Shown here: piece by piece, positions 38,295 to 46,997 of the stretch
Numbering within the stretch: position 1 is the first letter of the stretch
How the letters are laid out: every line of letters starts with the position of its first letter
Assembly (NCBI RefSeq): GCF_026420145.1
Contig: NZ_JAPMLV010000001.1
Location: forward strand, 310,001-374,000
Length of the DNA: 64,000 nucleotides
DNA from: Enterobacter pseudoroggenkampii
GTDB taxonomy: Bacteria > Pseudomonadota > Gammaproteobacteria > Enterobacterales > Enterobacteriaceae
Reading direction: 5' to 3'
Made by a program: the position numbers and the translations under genes
The notes under the pieces: model-generated
What the model was told of the DNA's origin: nothing
Seen by the model: the letters and a program-made list of their open reading frames with translations, nothing else
Databases searched by the model: none

Positions 38295-39536
38295 GTGAAT
38301 CATTTACCCCCTCCCGAATACAGCCGCAATATGCGGCTGATTGGCCATAGCGACCAGGGCGGTCGCCCGGACGGCGTGCAGCTGATGGTGCACCGCGGTT
38401 TCGCTTATATCGGCCATATGGTGTCGCAGGGCTTTTCGATTGTCGACGTGCGCGACCCGAAAAACCCGAAAGCGGTGGGCTACGTGCCCGCGCCGCCCGG
38501 CACCTGGAACGTGCATCTGCAGGCGCATGATGACCTGCTGCTGGTCATCAACGCCCGGGATCTGTTTGCCGATGCCCGCTTTGCCGACGAAAAGGTCTAC
38601 TACACCCGCCAGGTGGGCGAGACCGTCCGCGACGTGCAGGACAAAGGCTGGAGCGCCGGGCTGCGCGTGTTTGATATCTCCACGCCGGACAGGCCGCGCG
38701 AAATCGGTTTTCTGTCGCTGAGCGGGATTGGCATCCACCGCATCTGGTACGTCGGCGGTCGCTGGGCGTACGTATCGGCGCTGATCGACGGCTTTACCGA
38801 CTACATCTTTCTGACCATCGATCTGGCGGACCCGCGTAGGCCCGAAGTGGCCGGGCGCTGGTGGCTGCCGGGGATGAACCAGGCCGAAGGTGAGAAGCCG
38901 AACTGGCCGGAAGGGAAACGCTACGCCCTGCACCACGCGATTATCGCGGGGGATACCGCGTACGGCAGCTGGCGCGACGGCGGCCTGACGCTGCTGGACG
39001 TGAAGGATCGTACCCAGCCGAAGCTGATTAGCCACCGTAACTGGAGTCCGCCGTTTGGCGGCGGGACGCACACCGCGCTGCCGCTGCCGGACCGCGATCT
39101 ACTGGTGGTGCTGGACGAAGCGGTGCTGGATAACCAGGAAGACGGCGAGAAGCTGATCTGGCTGTTTGATATTCGCGAGCCGTCGAATCCGGTCAGCATC
39201 TCTACCTTCCCGCAGCCGGACGAAACTGACTACGTGGCGAAAGGGGCGCATTTCGGGCCGCACAACCTGCACGAGAACCGGCCGGGGAGCTTCGTCAGCT
39301 CGACGCTGATTTTTGCGACGTATCAGAACGCGGGCGTGCGCGCATATGACATCTCCAATCCGTATCGTCCGGTGGAAACCGGCGCGCTGGTGCCTGCTGC
39401 ACCGGAGAAAATGATGGATACCCGTCCGAATCGCCCGCAGGTGATCCAGTCGTGCGACGTGTTTGTGGATACGCAGGGAATTATCTACAGCACGGACTAT
39501 AACGGTGGGCTGTCGGTGATTGAGTATTTGGGGTGA
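38295..39536 (+). CDS. LVIVD-repeat beta-propeller protein of unknown function
   Basis: A 413-residue protein made of repeated beta-propeller blades of the LVIVD type: GFSIVDVRDPKNPKAVGYV, GLRVFDISTPDRPREIGFL, GLTLLDVKDRTQPKLISH, IWLFDIREPSNPVSIST and VRAYDISNPYRPVETGAL. No signal peptide or membrane segment is visible, so it is probably cytoplasmic. A conserved histidine-rich segment (HHAI, GTHTALPLPDRDLL, GAHFGPHNLHE) in the middle looks like a metal or active site. GTG 38295 has an AGGAG site 7 bases upstream. It follows the ABC transporter genes by 88 bp on the same strand and likely processes or senses the imported compound; that role is inference. Confidence 0.85.
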   Translation: MNHLPPPEYSRNMRLIGHSDQGGRPDGVQLMVHRGFAYIGHMVSQGFSIVDVRDPKNPKAVGYVPAPPGTWNVHLQAHDDLLLVINARDLFADARFADEKVYYTRQVGETVRDVQDKGWSAGLRVFDISTPDRPREIGFLSLSGIGIHRIWYVGGRWAYVSALIDGFTDYIFLTIDLADPRRPEVAGRWWLPGMNQAEGEKPNWPEGKRYALHHAIIAGDTAYGSWRDGGLTLLDVKDRTQPKLISHRNWSPPFGGGTHTALPLPDRDLLVVLDEAVLDNQEDGEKLIWLFDIREPSNPVSISTFPQPDETDYVAKGAHFGPHNLHENRPGSFVSSTLIFATYQNAGVRAYDISNPYRPVETGALVPAAPEKMMDTRPNRPQVIQSCDVFVDTQGIIYSTDYNGGLSVIEYLG

Positions 39537-39542
39537 GTTTTT

Positions 39543-39617
39543 GCCGGGTGGCGGCTTCGCCTTACCCGGCCTACATTTTGTACCCGTAGGCCCGGTAAGG
39601 CGAAGCCGCCACCGGGC
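39543..39617. repeat. Inverted REP pair (BIME) between convergent genes
   Basis: GCCGGGTGGCGGCTTCGCC (39543) and its inverted copy (39586-39617) are separated by a short spacer and fill the gap between the LVIVD gene and mtnK. The pair can fold into one long hairpin and serve as a transcription boundary. Confidence 0.88.
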
Positions 39618-39625
39618 AAATGCAC

Positions 39626-40825
39626 TCAGCTGTACTGCCGTACCCGCGCCACCAGATCTTCCGCGCTGTCGATACGGTCGGCAATAACAATCAGCGCTTT
39701 ACCAAGCGTTATCGCGTGGCGAAGGCATTCATGGCGCATCGCCTCGTCCTGAATGGTGTCGATATCCGCGACGTGGGAAAGCCCGACGCTGCGGCGAATC
39801 AGCTCGGTACCGCAGAAACCGATGGCATCATGCCAGACCTTTTTCAGGAAGGCGGAGGCATAGCCCGGCGCGCTGAGCGCGGCGTCACGTGTTTTCTCGT
39901 GTGCCAGCGCCTGGAAGCGCTCCGCGAAGGTGTTCCACAGTTCCTGAATATCGGTCAGTCGCTGTTCGCGGGCGGCGGCGGCATCGCGAGTGCCCAGATG
40001 TCCCGGCAGGCCGCAGAAGTTCAGCAGCAGGTTGCCGATAGCGGTGCCGATGTCAAAGCCCATCGGCCCGAAATAGCCGAACTCGGCGTCGATGGCCTTC
40101 AGGCTGCCGTCGGCCACAAAAATCGAGCCGCTGTGAATGTCTCCGTGCAGCAGGGCTTCAGCCTGAGAAAAGAAGCGATGCTTCAGGGAGGCCACGGCAA
40201 TTTTCAGCTGGGCGTCGTCGCGCAGCGCGGCGACGTCATTTTCCAGCTCGGCCGGGTAGCTGTTGCGTTCGTGGATCTGGTACGGATCGTTGAAGAACAG
40301 ATCTTCGGTGATCTCGCACATCGCCGGGTTGATGAATTTCGCCACCTGCGCTTTTTTCTCGTGCGGGTGCAGGTAGAAATCGCTGGTGTGGAACAGCGCG
40401 TGCGCGAGGTATTCACCCAGCTGACGCGCCGCCTGAGGGTAGTAGATGTTGCCGATCAGCTCGCCGCGCCAGATGCGATGGCTGGAGAGATCTTCCATCA
40501 CCATCACCGCCAGCTCCGGGTCGAAGTGGTGGATTTTCACCGTGTGCTGCGGGCTGTGCCGGTAGTGCTCGACCAGGGTTTGCGCCTCCAGACGGGCGCG
40601 GTCCAGCGTCAGCGGCCAGGACTCGCCGACGCAGCGCACGTAGGGCAGCGCCTGCTTAACGATGATGCGGCTCACGCCCGCGCTGTCGAAGATTTTGAAC
40701 ACCAGATTGAGGTTGCCGTCGCCTACCTCCTGCGCCTCCACCAGCGATGAAGGATCGTCAAGGCCGCCAAACTGCCTGGCATACTCCACGGCGTCCTGAG
40801 CGGTAAAGGTACGGTATTGCGACAT
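39626..40825 (-). CDS. mtnK: 5-methylthioribose kinase MtnK
   Basis: Phosphorylates 5-methylthioribose at C1 in the methionine salvage pathway; 399 residues, the length of the Klebsiella enzyme. Kinase-like fold with [12 protein letters not shown] (P-loop equivalent), the catalytic loop [12 protein letters not shown] and the metal-binding [17 protein letters not shown]. The start at 40825 fits family length; upstream in-frame codons fall in the MetJ operator. Divergent from mtnA. Confidence 0.96.
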   Translation of the reverse strand: MSQYRTFTAQDAVEYARQFGGLDDPSSLVEAQEVGDGNLNLVFKIFDSAGVSRIIVKQALPYVRCVGESWPLTLDRARLEAQTLVEHYRHSPQHTVKIHHFDPELAVMVMEDLSSHRIWRGELIGNIYYPQAARQLGEYLAHALFHTSDFYLHPHEKKAQVAKFINPAMCEITEDLFFNDPYQIHERNSYPAELENDVAALRDDAQLKIAVASLKHRFFSQAEALLHGDIHSGSIFVADGSLKAIDAEFGYFGPMGFDIGTAIGNLLLNFCGLPGHLGTRDAAAAREQRLTDIQELWNTFAERFQALAHEKTRDAALSAPGYASAFLKKVWHDAIGFCGTELIRRSVGLSHVADIDTIQDEAMRHECLRHAITLGKALIVIADRIDSAEDLVARVRQYS

Positions 40826-40852
40826 GGCCTGCTCCTCACGGTTTGCTAATAA

Positions 40853-40876
40853 AGACATGTAGACGTCTATACATCT
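40853..40876. promoter_or_regulatory. MetJ operator: three tandem met boxes between mtnK and mtnA
   Basis: AGACATGT, AGACGTCT and ATACATCT follow each other in 8-bp register. The middle one is the exact MetJ consensus AGACGTCT, and cooperative MetJ binding needs two or more adjacent boxes, so repression of both mtnK and mtnA by MetJ with S-adenosylmethionine is strongly suggested. Confidence 0.88.
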
Positions 40877-40928
40877 GGATTTCATCCTGACACAATGTGC
40901 TACAACAACGCAACAGGGAATTAACGAC

Positions 40929-41945
40929 ATGCAAACATTACAGACGACCAGCCTGTGGGTAGCGGATAATCAGCTCTTTATTCTCGACCAGCAGGCCCTT
41001 CCGCAGGAGAAACGCTGGCTTGATGCCTCAACGGTAGAGGCACTGGTCGGGCATATTCACGCCCTGCGGGTGCGCGGCGCGCCGCTGATTGGTCTCTCTG
41101 CAAGTCTGCTGCTGGCGCTGCTGGCGGAAAACGGCAAAAGCCGCGACGAGCTGGCGGTGGCGCTGGAAACCCTGCGCGCATCCCGCCCGACGGCGGTGAA
41201 CCTGATGAACAACCTTGACCGCATGAAGATTGCGCTGTGGCAGGAAGAGTATGTTCCGGCGCTGGTCGCGGAGGCGCTGCGCCTGATCGACGAAGACAAA
41301 CGGCTCTGTGACGCCATTGCGCAAGCGGGCAGCGCGCTGGTGAAGCCCGGCAGCCGCCTGCTGACCCACTGCAACACCGGCGGGCTGGCAACGGCGGGCG
41401 TCGGCACGGCGCTGGGCGTGATTGCTCGCGCGCATCAGGAGGGCAAGGTCAGCAACGTCTGGGTGGATGAAACCCGTCCGCTGCTGCAGGGGGGAAGATT
41501 AACCGCCTGGGAACTTGGCGAGCTGGGCGTGCCGTATCAGCTGATTACCGATTCCATGGCCGCCAGCCTGATGGCGAAAGGGCTGGTGGATGCCGTGTGG
41601 GTGGGCGCAGACCGCATTGCGGCTAACGGCGACGTGGCGAATAAGATCGGCACCTATTCTCTGGCGGTGCTGGCGAAATTCCACGGCATTCCGTTCTATG
41701 TGGCCGCGCCGCAAACGACCCTCGATCCGGACTGCCCGAACGGTGATGCGATCCCGATTGAGCAGCGCGCCGCAAGCGAGGTGACGGGCGTCGCCGGAAG
41801 CTTTGGCGCGGTGCAGTGGGCGCCGGAAAACGCGCAGGTCTACAACCCGGCGTTTGACGTTACGCCAGCCTCGCTGATTAGCGGCTGGGTGCTGGATACG
41901 GGCGTGGTCACGCCGGACGCGGTGGCAAACGGGAAATTCGCCTGA
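40929..41945 (+). CDS. mtnA: S-methyl-5-thioribose-1-phosphate isomerase MtnA
   Basis: Isomerises methylthioribose-1-phosphate to the ribulose form; 338 residues, related to eIF-2B subunits. Conserved parts: [18 protein letters not shown] near the N-terminus, [22 protein letters not shown] with the catalytic Cys, [17 protein letters not shown], and [20 protein letters not shown] with the catalytic Asp. Substrate comes from MtnK, encoded divergently. Confidence 0.96.
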   Translation: MQTLQTTSLWVADNQLFILDQQALPQEKRWLDASTVEALVGHIHALRVRGAPLIGLSASLLLALLAENGKSRDELAVALETLRASRPTAVNLMNNLDRMKIALWQEEYVPALVAEALRLIDEDKRLCDAIAQAGSALVKPGSRLLTHCNTGGLATAGVGTALGVIARAHQEGKVSNVWVDETRPLLQGGRLTAWELGELGVPYQLITDSMAASLMAKGLVDAVWVGADRIAANGDVANKIGTYSLAVLAKFHGIPFYVAAPQTTLDPDCPNGDAIPIEQRAASEVTGVAGSFGAVQWAPENAQVYNPAFDVTPASLISGWVLDTGVVTPDAVANGKFA

Positions 41946-41987
41946 GTCGGGCTATTCTTTAAGGGGTTTCCCTGAGAGGACAATATC

Positions 41988-42467
41988 GTGACGCTCGATC
42001 CTGAAACAGACTTAAAACTGGAGCGCGTGGTGGATGCCCCGCGCGACCTGCTGTGGCTTTGCTGGACTACGCCCGAACACATCAAAAACTTCTTCATTCC
42101 TGCTCCCCATAAGGTGACCGAATGCGACCTCGATCTGCGGGTGGGCGGACGGTTCAACACCGTGTTTGAGGTGGACGGTCAGCGGATGGATAACCGGGGT
42201 GTGTTCCTTGAAATCGACCCGGGGAAAAAGCTGGTCTTTACCGACGGCTATACCGAAGGCTGGAAACCGGCCGAGAAGCCGTTTATGACGGCGATTTTAT
42301 TGCTGGAAGATGTCGGGGAGGGCAAAACGCGCTATACGGCGATTGCGCGTCACCCCACGAAGGACATCCGCGAGCAGCACGAGCAGATGGGCTTCCACGA
42401 AGGGTGGGGGATTGTGCTGGATCAGCTGGTTGAGTATGTGAAGTCTCTTCGACCCCCTCTCCCTTGA
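41988..42467 (+). CDS. SRPBCC (AHSA1/START-like) domain protein
   Basis: A 159-residue protein of the Aha1-C/polyketide-cyclase-like SRPBCC group: LERVVDAPRDLLWLCWTTPEHIKNFF, LDLRVGGRFNTVFEVDG, GVFLEIDPGKKLVFTDGY and the terminal helix HEGWGIVLDQLVEYVKSL. These proteins bind hydrophobic ligands; the ligand here is unknown. GTG start with a GAGAGGA site 7 bases upstream, 42 bp after mtnA, so probably co-transcribed. Its last codons (LRPPLP) and stop lie inside a palindromic repeat, suggesting the repeat supplied a new 3' end. Confidence 0.82.
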   Translation: MTLDPETDLKLERVVDAPRDLLWLCWTTPEHIKNFFIPAPHKVTECDLDLRVGGRFNTVFEVDGQRMDNRGVFLEIDPGKKLVFTDGYTEGWKPAEKPFMTAILLLEDVGEGKTRYTAIARHPTKDIREQHEQMGFHEGWGIVLDQLVEYVKSLRPPLP

Positions 42468-42490
42468 GGGAGAGGGTTGGGGTGAGGGGG
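42452..42490. repeat. CCCTCTCCC-type repeat overlapping a gene end
   Basis: CCCTCTCCCTTGAGGGAGAGGG with the GGGGTGAGGGGG arm. The first 16 bases are the end of the SRPBCC reading frame. Confidence 0.85.
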
Positions 42491-42502
42491 AGAATTCATT
42501 GA

Positions 42503-42775
42503 TCAAGTCGAAGAAAGGTTTCTCTTTTTGGTATTCCTCATCTGACGAAATACTGGCGCTCCCTTTTCATCAAAATATCTTTCCGGCCATATCACATCGG
42601 GTGGAATGTCTAGCGCCTGAGCGATAAGCAATTCACCTTTGGGCCATGGTCGGGTAAGCGCGTTTGCCAGTGTGGATGAGGAAAGGCCAGCCTTTCGGGA
42701 CAAAGCAGCCAGGCTTGTTCCATGTTTCTTTAGTGCGGCAATGATATCGGCAGGATGCCAGTTCTGATGACGCAT
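42503..42775 (-). CDS. Ner/Nlp (SfsB)-like helix-turn-helix regulator
   Basis: A 90-residue DNA-binding protein of the phage Ner/Nlp family: NWHPADIIAALKKHGTSLAALSRKAGLSSSTLANALTRPWPKGE followed by IAQALDIPPDVIWPERY, the latter being very typical of Nlp. AAGGAGG lies just before the ATG at 42775. It is divergent from a second small HTH gene, with direct repeats between them, a layout like a phage or plasmid regulatory switch. Target genes are unknown. Confidence 0.88.
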   Translation of the reverse strand: MRHQNWHPADIIAALKKHGTSLAALSRKAGLSSSTLANALTRPWPKGELLIAQALDIPPDVIWPERYFDEKGAPVFRQMRNTKKRNLSST

Positions 42776-42785
42776 AGTGTCCTCC

Positions 42786-42864
42786 TTACGTGTGCTCATT
42801 ACGTGCTCAATTATCCTGTTTTGGGATAAAAAGGCAATAGGAGGATATTCGATTTCAGGATATT
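42786..42864. promoter_or_regulatory. Direct repeats between the two divergent HTH genes
   Basis: TTACGTG-TG-CTCA (42786) and TTACGTG-CTCA (42799) are in tandem next to the Ner-like gene, and AGGATATT occurs at 42842 and 42857 (15-bp period) next to the XRE gene. An ATCC-N7-GGAT dyad lies between. These are likely operators for the two regulators. Confidence 0.5.
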
Positions 42865-42881
42865 TGTATGGAATCGGAACA

Positions 42882-43106
42882 ATGGCCTCAGTTTATTCGG
42901 ATGAATATCAGCGAGTTATCAATGCGTTGAAGAAAGCGCGTAAAGAGAAGGGCATTACTCAGGCGCAGCTTGCTGAGGCGCTGGGTAAACCACAATCGTT
43001 TATTGCAAAAGTGGAAAACGGTGAGCGCAGGTTAGATGTGGTGGAGTTTGTGCATCTGGCGAGGCTGGTTGGCGCTGATGTGCAGAGGATCATCACCAGT
43101 ATTTAA
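42882..43106 (+). CDS. Small XRE-family helix-turn-helix regulator
   Basis: A 74-residue protein that is nearly all HTH: VINALKKARKEKGITQAQLAEALGKPQSFIAKVENGERRLDVVEFVHLARLVGADVQRII, similar to the DNA-binding part of HipB/phage repressor proteins. The start at 42882 is chosen by family fit; a frame going back to 42777 would run through the operator region. Divergent partner of the Ner-like gene. Confidence 0.85.
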   Translation: MASVYSDEYQRVINALKKARKEKGITQAQLAEALGKPQSFIAKVENGERRLDVVEFVHLARLVGADVQRIITSI

Positions 43107-43146
43107 TTAATGCCTGAATATGGAACTGACCACCTGAGCCGTATGT

Positions 43147-43240
43147 TCCCCTCACCCTAACCCTCTCCCCGGAGGGGCGAGGGGATAGCACAGTGCTCGC
43201 ATGACTTTGTGGGGTTCCCTCAGTTCACAGGGAGAGGGAG
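43147..43240. repeat. CCCTCTCCC-type repeat, one full and one partial copy
   Basis: A full unit (CCCCTCACCCTAACCCTCTCC then GGAGGGGCGAGGGG) at 43147-43184 and a degenerate half (CCCTCAGTTCACAGGGAGAGGG) at about 43217-43240, between the XRE gene and the convergent mtnD. Confidence 0.75.
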
Positions 43241-43246
43241 AAAAGC

Positions 43247-43789
43247 TCAAGCGAGGCGCGGATACGCATCCGCAATGGCGTTACCGGTAAACTGCGCCAC
43301 CCAGCCTTCCGGGTTATCGAAAATACGAATGGCCGTAAAGTTCGGCTCTGAGCCCATATCAAACCAGTGCGGCGTGCCCGCGGGCACGGAGATCAGGTCG
43401 TTTTTCTCGCACAAGACCAGATATACCTCATCGCCGATGTGCAGGCAGAACAAGCCCGCGCCTTCCACGAAAAAACGTACTTCGTCTTCGCCGTGGGTGT
43501 GTTCGTTCAGGAACTTCGCGCGCAGCGCCTCTTTCTGCGGGTTGTCGGCGCGCAGGCTGATCACGTCCCAGCTCTGGTAACCCTTCTCTGCGACCAGTTT
43601 GTCGATCGCATGTTGATACGCCGCGATCACGGCTTCAGGCGCGGGATCGTGTCCTAAATCGCGATCCGCCGCCCAGCGTTCAAACCGCACGCCTTTCGCG
43701 TTGAGCTGTTGGGCAATCTCGGCGGCGTCGGTACTGTGCCACTGGTGGTGACTGGCGTCTTTATCGGAATAAATGGTCAATGCGCTCAT
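43247..43789 (-). CDS. mtnD: Acireductone dioxygenase MtnD
   Basis: Metal-dependent cupin dioxygenase (180 residues) that cleaves acireductone: with Fe2+ to the methionine keto acid and formate, with Ni2+ to an off-pathway product with CO. The metal ligands are His97, His99 and Glu103 in [13 protein letters not shown] and His141 in GTPHWFD. Overlaps mtnC by 4 bp; order on the strand is mtnB-mtnC-mtnD. Confidence 0.96.
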   Translation of the reverse strand: MSALTIYSDKDASHHQWHSTDAAEIAQQLNAKGVRFERWAADRDLGHDPAPEAVIAAYQHAIDKLVAEKGYQSWDVISLRADNPQKEALRAKFLNEHTHGEDEVRFFVEGAGLFCLHIGDEVYLVLCEKNDLISVPAGTPHWFDMGSEPNFTAIRIFDNPEGWVAQFTGNAIADAYPRLA

Positions 43790-44475
43790 GAAGGGATCTG
43801 CTCCGGGTTAATCTCGTCAAACTGGTGGACCTGATGATGGTGGCTTGCGCCGTCATCATCGCCGCGAATCAGCTGCAGGGTGCGAAAACCTGCCTGTTCA
43901 GCCGCGTCCAGCTCCTGATGAATATCGGAGAGGAACAGGATCTGCGACGGGGCGATGCCCGTTTGCGCCGCAATGTTCTGATACGACTGCACCTCGCGCT
44001 TGGCGCCGATGTGGGTGTCGAAATAGCCGCTGAACAGATGAGTAATATCACCTTCGTCGCTGTAGCCAAATAACAGTTTCTGCGCAGCAACGGAGCCAGA
44101 GGAATAAACATAGAGATCAATCCCTTGCGCTTTCCATTTTTCCAGCGCGGGCAGCACGTCCGGGTAAAGATGTCCGGTAAAGTCGCCGTTGACGTAGCCG
44201 TCGTGCCAGATTATCCCCTGCAGCGCTTTGAGCGCGGTAGACTTGCGGTCTTCATCCATAAAGGCAAACAGGGCGTCGATAAGCTCGCTGACGCTGGCGT
44301 GCGGATTACCGATTTCATCACGCAGGTTGTCCAGAATGGATGTGACCGGCTCGGCGTACTGCTGCGCGGTCACGAAGGCCGCCAGCCGCTCACGCGCGTA
44401 GGGGAACAAAACATCATGAACAAAACGAATATCGCTGGTGGTGCCTTCAATATCCGTCACAATCGCGCGAATCAT
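43786..44475 (-). CDS. mtnC: Enolase-phosphatase MtnC
   Basis: HAD-family enzyme (229 residues) that enolises and dephosphorylates 2,3-diketo-5-methylthiopentyl phosphate. HAD motif 1 is [14 protein letters not shown] at the N-terminus, motif 2 YVYSSGS, and motif 3/4 [11 protein letters not shown] and [19 protein letters not shown]. Overlaps both mtnB and mtnD by 4 bp, a fully coupled operon. Confidence 0.96.
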   Translation of the reverse strand: MIRAIVTDIEGTTSDIRFVHDVLFPYARERLAAFVTAQQYAEPVTSILDNLRDEIGNPHASVSELIDALFAFMDEDRKSTALKALQGIIWHDGYVNGDFTGHLYPDVLPALEKWKAQGIDLYVYSSGSVAAQKLLFGYSDEGDITHLFSGYFDTHIGAKREVQSYQNIAAQTGIAPSQILFLSDIHQELDAAEQAGFRTLQLIRGDDDGASHHHQVHQFDEINPEQIPS

Positions 44476-45086
44476 ACTCTCTCCAGTTGTCGTAAACGCA
44501 TTTCACATTCAAACAGGAATTCCAGTCCTTCCAGATGACGGCGGGCTTCGGCCACATCGCGTCCCCAGCAGGTTAAGCCATGGCCGCGCAGAAGAAAACC
44601 ATAATTAAGCGGGCGTTTCTGCGCGTAATGGGCGATTCGCGAGGCGAGGGCGTCAATATCCTGATCGTTATCGAAGACCGGGATAGCCACCGTATCCAGA
44701 TGCGTGGTCTGCCCGGTGAGGGATTTTTGCATCTCAAAGCCGCTGATTTTGAGCTCCGCTTCTTTGACCAGACGCGAGAGCACCGTGGCGTTGACCGTAT
44801 GAACGTGCAGGACGGCGTTGGCCTCCGGGAACAGACGATAGATAAGGGTGTGTAGCCCCGTTTCGGCTGATGGCTTACGACCAGACGGTGCGCGGTTGGT
44901 GGCGATCTCCACCTGGAGAAAATCCTCCGTCGTCAGGCTGCCTTTGTCTTTGCCCGATTCGCTGAGCCAGCAGAGGCGTTCATCCTGACGCACCGACATA
45001 TTGCCCCCGGTGGCGGGTGCCCAGCCTTTGGCGCCAATCCAGCGGCAGGCGTCGACCAGATGCGTGAGTTGCAGGTTGTCTGTCAT
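44472..45086 (-). CDS. mtnB: Methylthioribulose-1-phosphate dehydratase MtnB
   Basis: Zinc-dependent class II aldolase-like enzyme (204 residues, as in Klebsiella). Family blocks are [37 protein letters not shown] with the zinc ligands HVH, and [11 protein letters not shown] with the third His. The ATG at 45086 gives the family length; a longer frame would cover the MetJ boxes. First gene of mtnBCD, divergent from mtnE. Confidence 0.96.
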   Translation of the reverse strand: MTDNLQLTHLVDACRWIGAKGWAPATGGNMSVRQDERLCWLSESGKDKGSLTTEDFLQVEIATNRAPSGRKPSAETGLHTLIYRLFPEANAVLHVHTVNATVLSRLVKEAELKISGFEMQKSLTGQTTHLDTVAIPVFDNDQDIDALASRIAHYAQKRPLNYGFLLRGHGLTCWGRDVAEARRHLEGLEFLFECEMRLRQLERV

Positions 45087-45126
45087 TTTCCTTTTACCCT
45101 CTCGGCCAGGAATATTCATATTGTTT

Positions 45127-45142
45127 AGACGTCTAAGCGTCT
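45127..45142. promoter_or_regulatory. MetJ operator: tandem met boxes between mtnB and mtnE
   Basis: AGACGTCT (45127-45134), a perfect met box, is followed without gap by AAGCGTCT (45135-45142). Together with the boxes at 40853 this places the whole salvage cluster under MetJ. Confidence 0.85.
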
Positions 45143-45209
45143 TGATTGCCAAAGACTAACATCGTGTTATAGTGGCAGCAACATAAGTATTACAAGCAGG
45201 CACAACACA

Positions 45210-46370
45210 ATGAGCATTAACGCATTGATTCCGCAAAGTAAACTTCCTAATCTCGGTACGACCATCTTTACGCAGATGAGCGCCCTGGCGCAGCAGCACA
45301 ATGCGATTAACCTCTCGCAGGGGTTCCCGGATTTTGACGGGCCGTCATATCTGCAGGAGCGCCTGGCGTACCACGTTGCCCAAGGGGCCAATCAGTATGC
45401 GCCGATGACCGGCGTGCAGGCGCTGCGGGAAGCCATTGCGGACAAAACGGCTGAGCTCTATGGCCATAAGCCCGATGCGAACACCGACATCACGGTGACG
45501 GCAGGGGCAACCGAAGCGCTGTATGCGGCCATCACCGCGCTGGTGCGCGCGGGCGATGAAGTTATCTGCTTTGACCCGAGCTACGACAGCTACGCGCCTG
45601 CGGTTGAACTTTCCGGCGGCGTGGTGAAGCGCGTGGCGCTCCAGCCGCCGCATTTCCGCCCGGACTGGCAGGCGTTTGCCGCGCTGCTGAGCGATAAAAC
45701 CCGTCTGGTGATCCTGAACACGCCGCACAACCCGTCCGCGACGGTGTGGCAGAAAGCCGATTTCGCCGCGCTGTGGCAGGCCATCGCCGAACGTGAAATT
45801 TATGTTCTGAGCGACGAAGTGTACGAGCACATCTGCTTTGCTGAGGAAGGGCACGCCAGCGTGCTGGCCCATCCGCAGCTTCGCGAGCGCGCGATCGCCG
45901 TCTCGTCGTTCGGTAAGACCTACCATATGACTGGCTGGAAAGTGGGCTACTGCGTCGCACCGGCCGCCATTAGCGCTGAGCTGCGCAAGGTGCATCAGTA
46001 CCTGACGTTTGCCGTAAACACGCCGGCTCAGCTGGCGCTGGCGGATATGCTGCGCGCGGAGCCTGAGCATTATCGCGCGCTGCCGCGTTTCTACCGTGAA
46101 CGTCGGGATCTGTTCGTGACGGCGCTGAGTAAAAGCCGCCTGGAAATTTTGCCGTCTGAAGGAACCTACTTCCTGCTCGCGGACTACAGCGCGATTTCCG
46201 ATCTGGACGACGTCAGCTTTTGCCAGTGGTTGACAAAAGAGGTGGGGGTGGCCGCCATTCCACTGTCGGTATTCTGCGCCGATCCCTTCCCGCACAAGCT
46301 GATCCGCCTTTGCTTTGCCAAGCAGGAATCGACGCTGCTGGCGGCGGCAGAGCGTCTGAACACGCTCTGA
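45210..46370 (+). CDS. mtnE: Methionine (keto acid) aminotransferase MtnE/YbdL
   Basis: PLP-dependent class I aminotransferase (386 residues) that converts 4-methylthio-2-oxobutanoate to methionine, the last salvage step. Blocks: NLSQGFPDFDGP, VTAGATEALYAAI, NTPHNPSATVW, YVLSDEVYEHICF and the PLP lysine in SSFGKTYHMTGWKVGY. Equivalent to E. coli ybdL. It ends directly against the convergent ybdM stop with no gap. Confidence 0.95.
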   Translation: MSINALIPQSKLPNLGTTIFTQMSALAQQHNAINLSQGFPDFDGPSYLQERLAYHVAQGANQYAPMTGVQALREAIADKTAELYGHKPDANTDITVTAGATEALYAAITALVRAGDEVICFDPSYDSYAPAVELSGGVVKRVALQPPHFRPDWQAFAALLSDKTRLVILNTPHNPSATVWQKADFAALWQAIAEREIYVLSDEVYEHICFAEEGHASVLAHPQLRERAIAVSSFGKTYHMTGWKVGYCVAPAAISAELRKVHQYLTFAVNTPAQLALADMLRAEPEHYRALPRFYRERRDLFVTALSKSRLEILPSEGTYFLLADYSAISDLDDVSFCQWLTKEVGVAAIPLSVFCADPFPHKLIRLCFAKQESTLLAAAERLNTL

Positions 46371-46997
46371 TTATTTCACCGTCCAGGCTTCGGAATAGCG
46401 ACGGTCTGCAAACAGCATCAGCAGGCCGTTGATTTGCTTGAGGCGCAGCACCTCGTCGCTGTCCATCCCGAGCTCTTTGCCAATTCGCTCATCGTTCCAG
46501 CCGAGCTGTGCCAGTTCGCGCACGATATCTGACATGGCGTTAATCTGGTGCCGACCCCGCGCCCGGTTGTGACGGATCGTGGCGGCCATACGGTCATGCT
46601 TTTCCTGTCGATCCTGGCGCAGGCAGGTGACGGGGAGATATCCCCTGAGCTGACGCTTCAACGCCGCCCGAGTTTTGCCGATTTCATGGCGGTGGAAACC
46701 ATCCACAATTTCGTAATGTTGCGGTTCACTTTCCGTCACGACAATAGGTTGGGTGAATCCATCGAGTTCCAGCGACTTGCTGAGCAGCCGTTTTTCTGGA
46801 GGGGCAACGTTATTGGGGTTGTAGTCGTTAGCGGTAATCGCGTCCTGTTTGATCCAAAGCACGCAGTCTATCGGTTGCTCACGAAAAGGACTGTTTCGAT
46901 GGATCGCTTCACGAAAAGCATTAATGGCGTTAATCCGATCCTCTTCGGGAAGAGACTGAAGGTACGTTTCGATCTCGGTGATTAATCGTTGTCGCAT
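46371..46997 (-). CDS. ybdM: ParB/Srx-fold protein YbdM
   Basis: A 208-residue protein with a ParB/sulfiredoxin-like fold: VLWIKQDAITANDYNPNNVAPPEKRLL, VVTESEPQHYEIVDGFHRHEIGK and MAATIRHNRARGRHQI, then a HTH-like LAQLGWNDERIGKELGMDSDEVLRLKQ. Homologous to IbrB, which acts with IbrA in regulating eib genes in some E. coli. Its start overlaps the end of ybdN by 16 bp, so the two act as a pair. Biochemical role unknown. Confidence 0.88.
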   Translation of the reverse strand: MRQRLITEIETYLQSLPEEDRINAINAFREAIHRNSPFREQPIDCVLWIKQDAITANDYNPNNVAPPEKRLLSKSLELDGFTQPIVVTESEPQHYEIVDGFHRHEIGKTRAALKRQLRGYLPVTCLRQDRQEKHDRMAATIRHNRARGRHQINAMSDIVRELAQLGWNDERIGKELGMDSDEVLRLKQINGLLMLFADRRYSEAWTVK

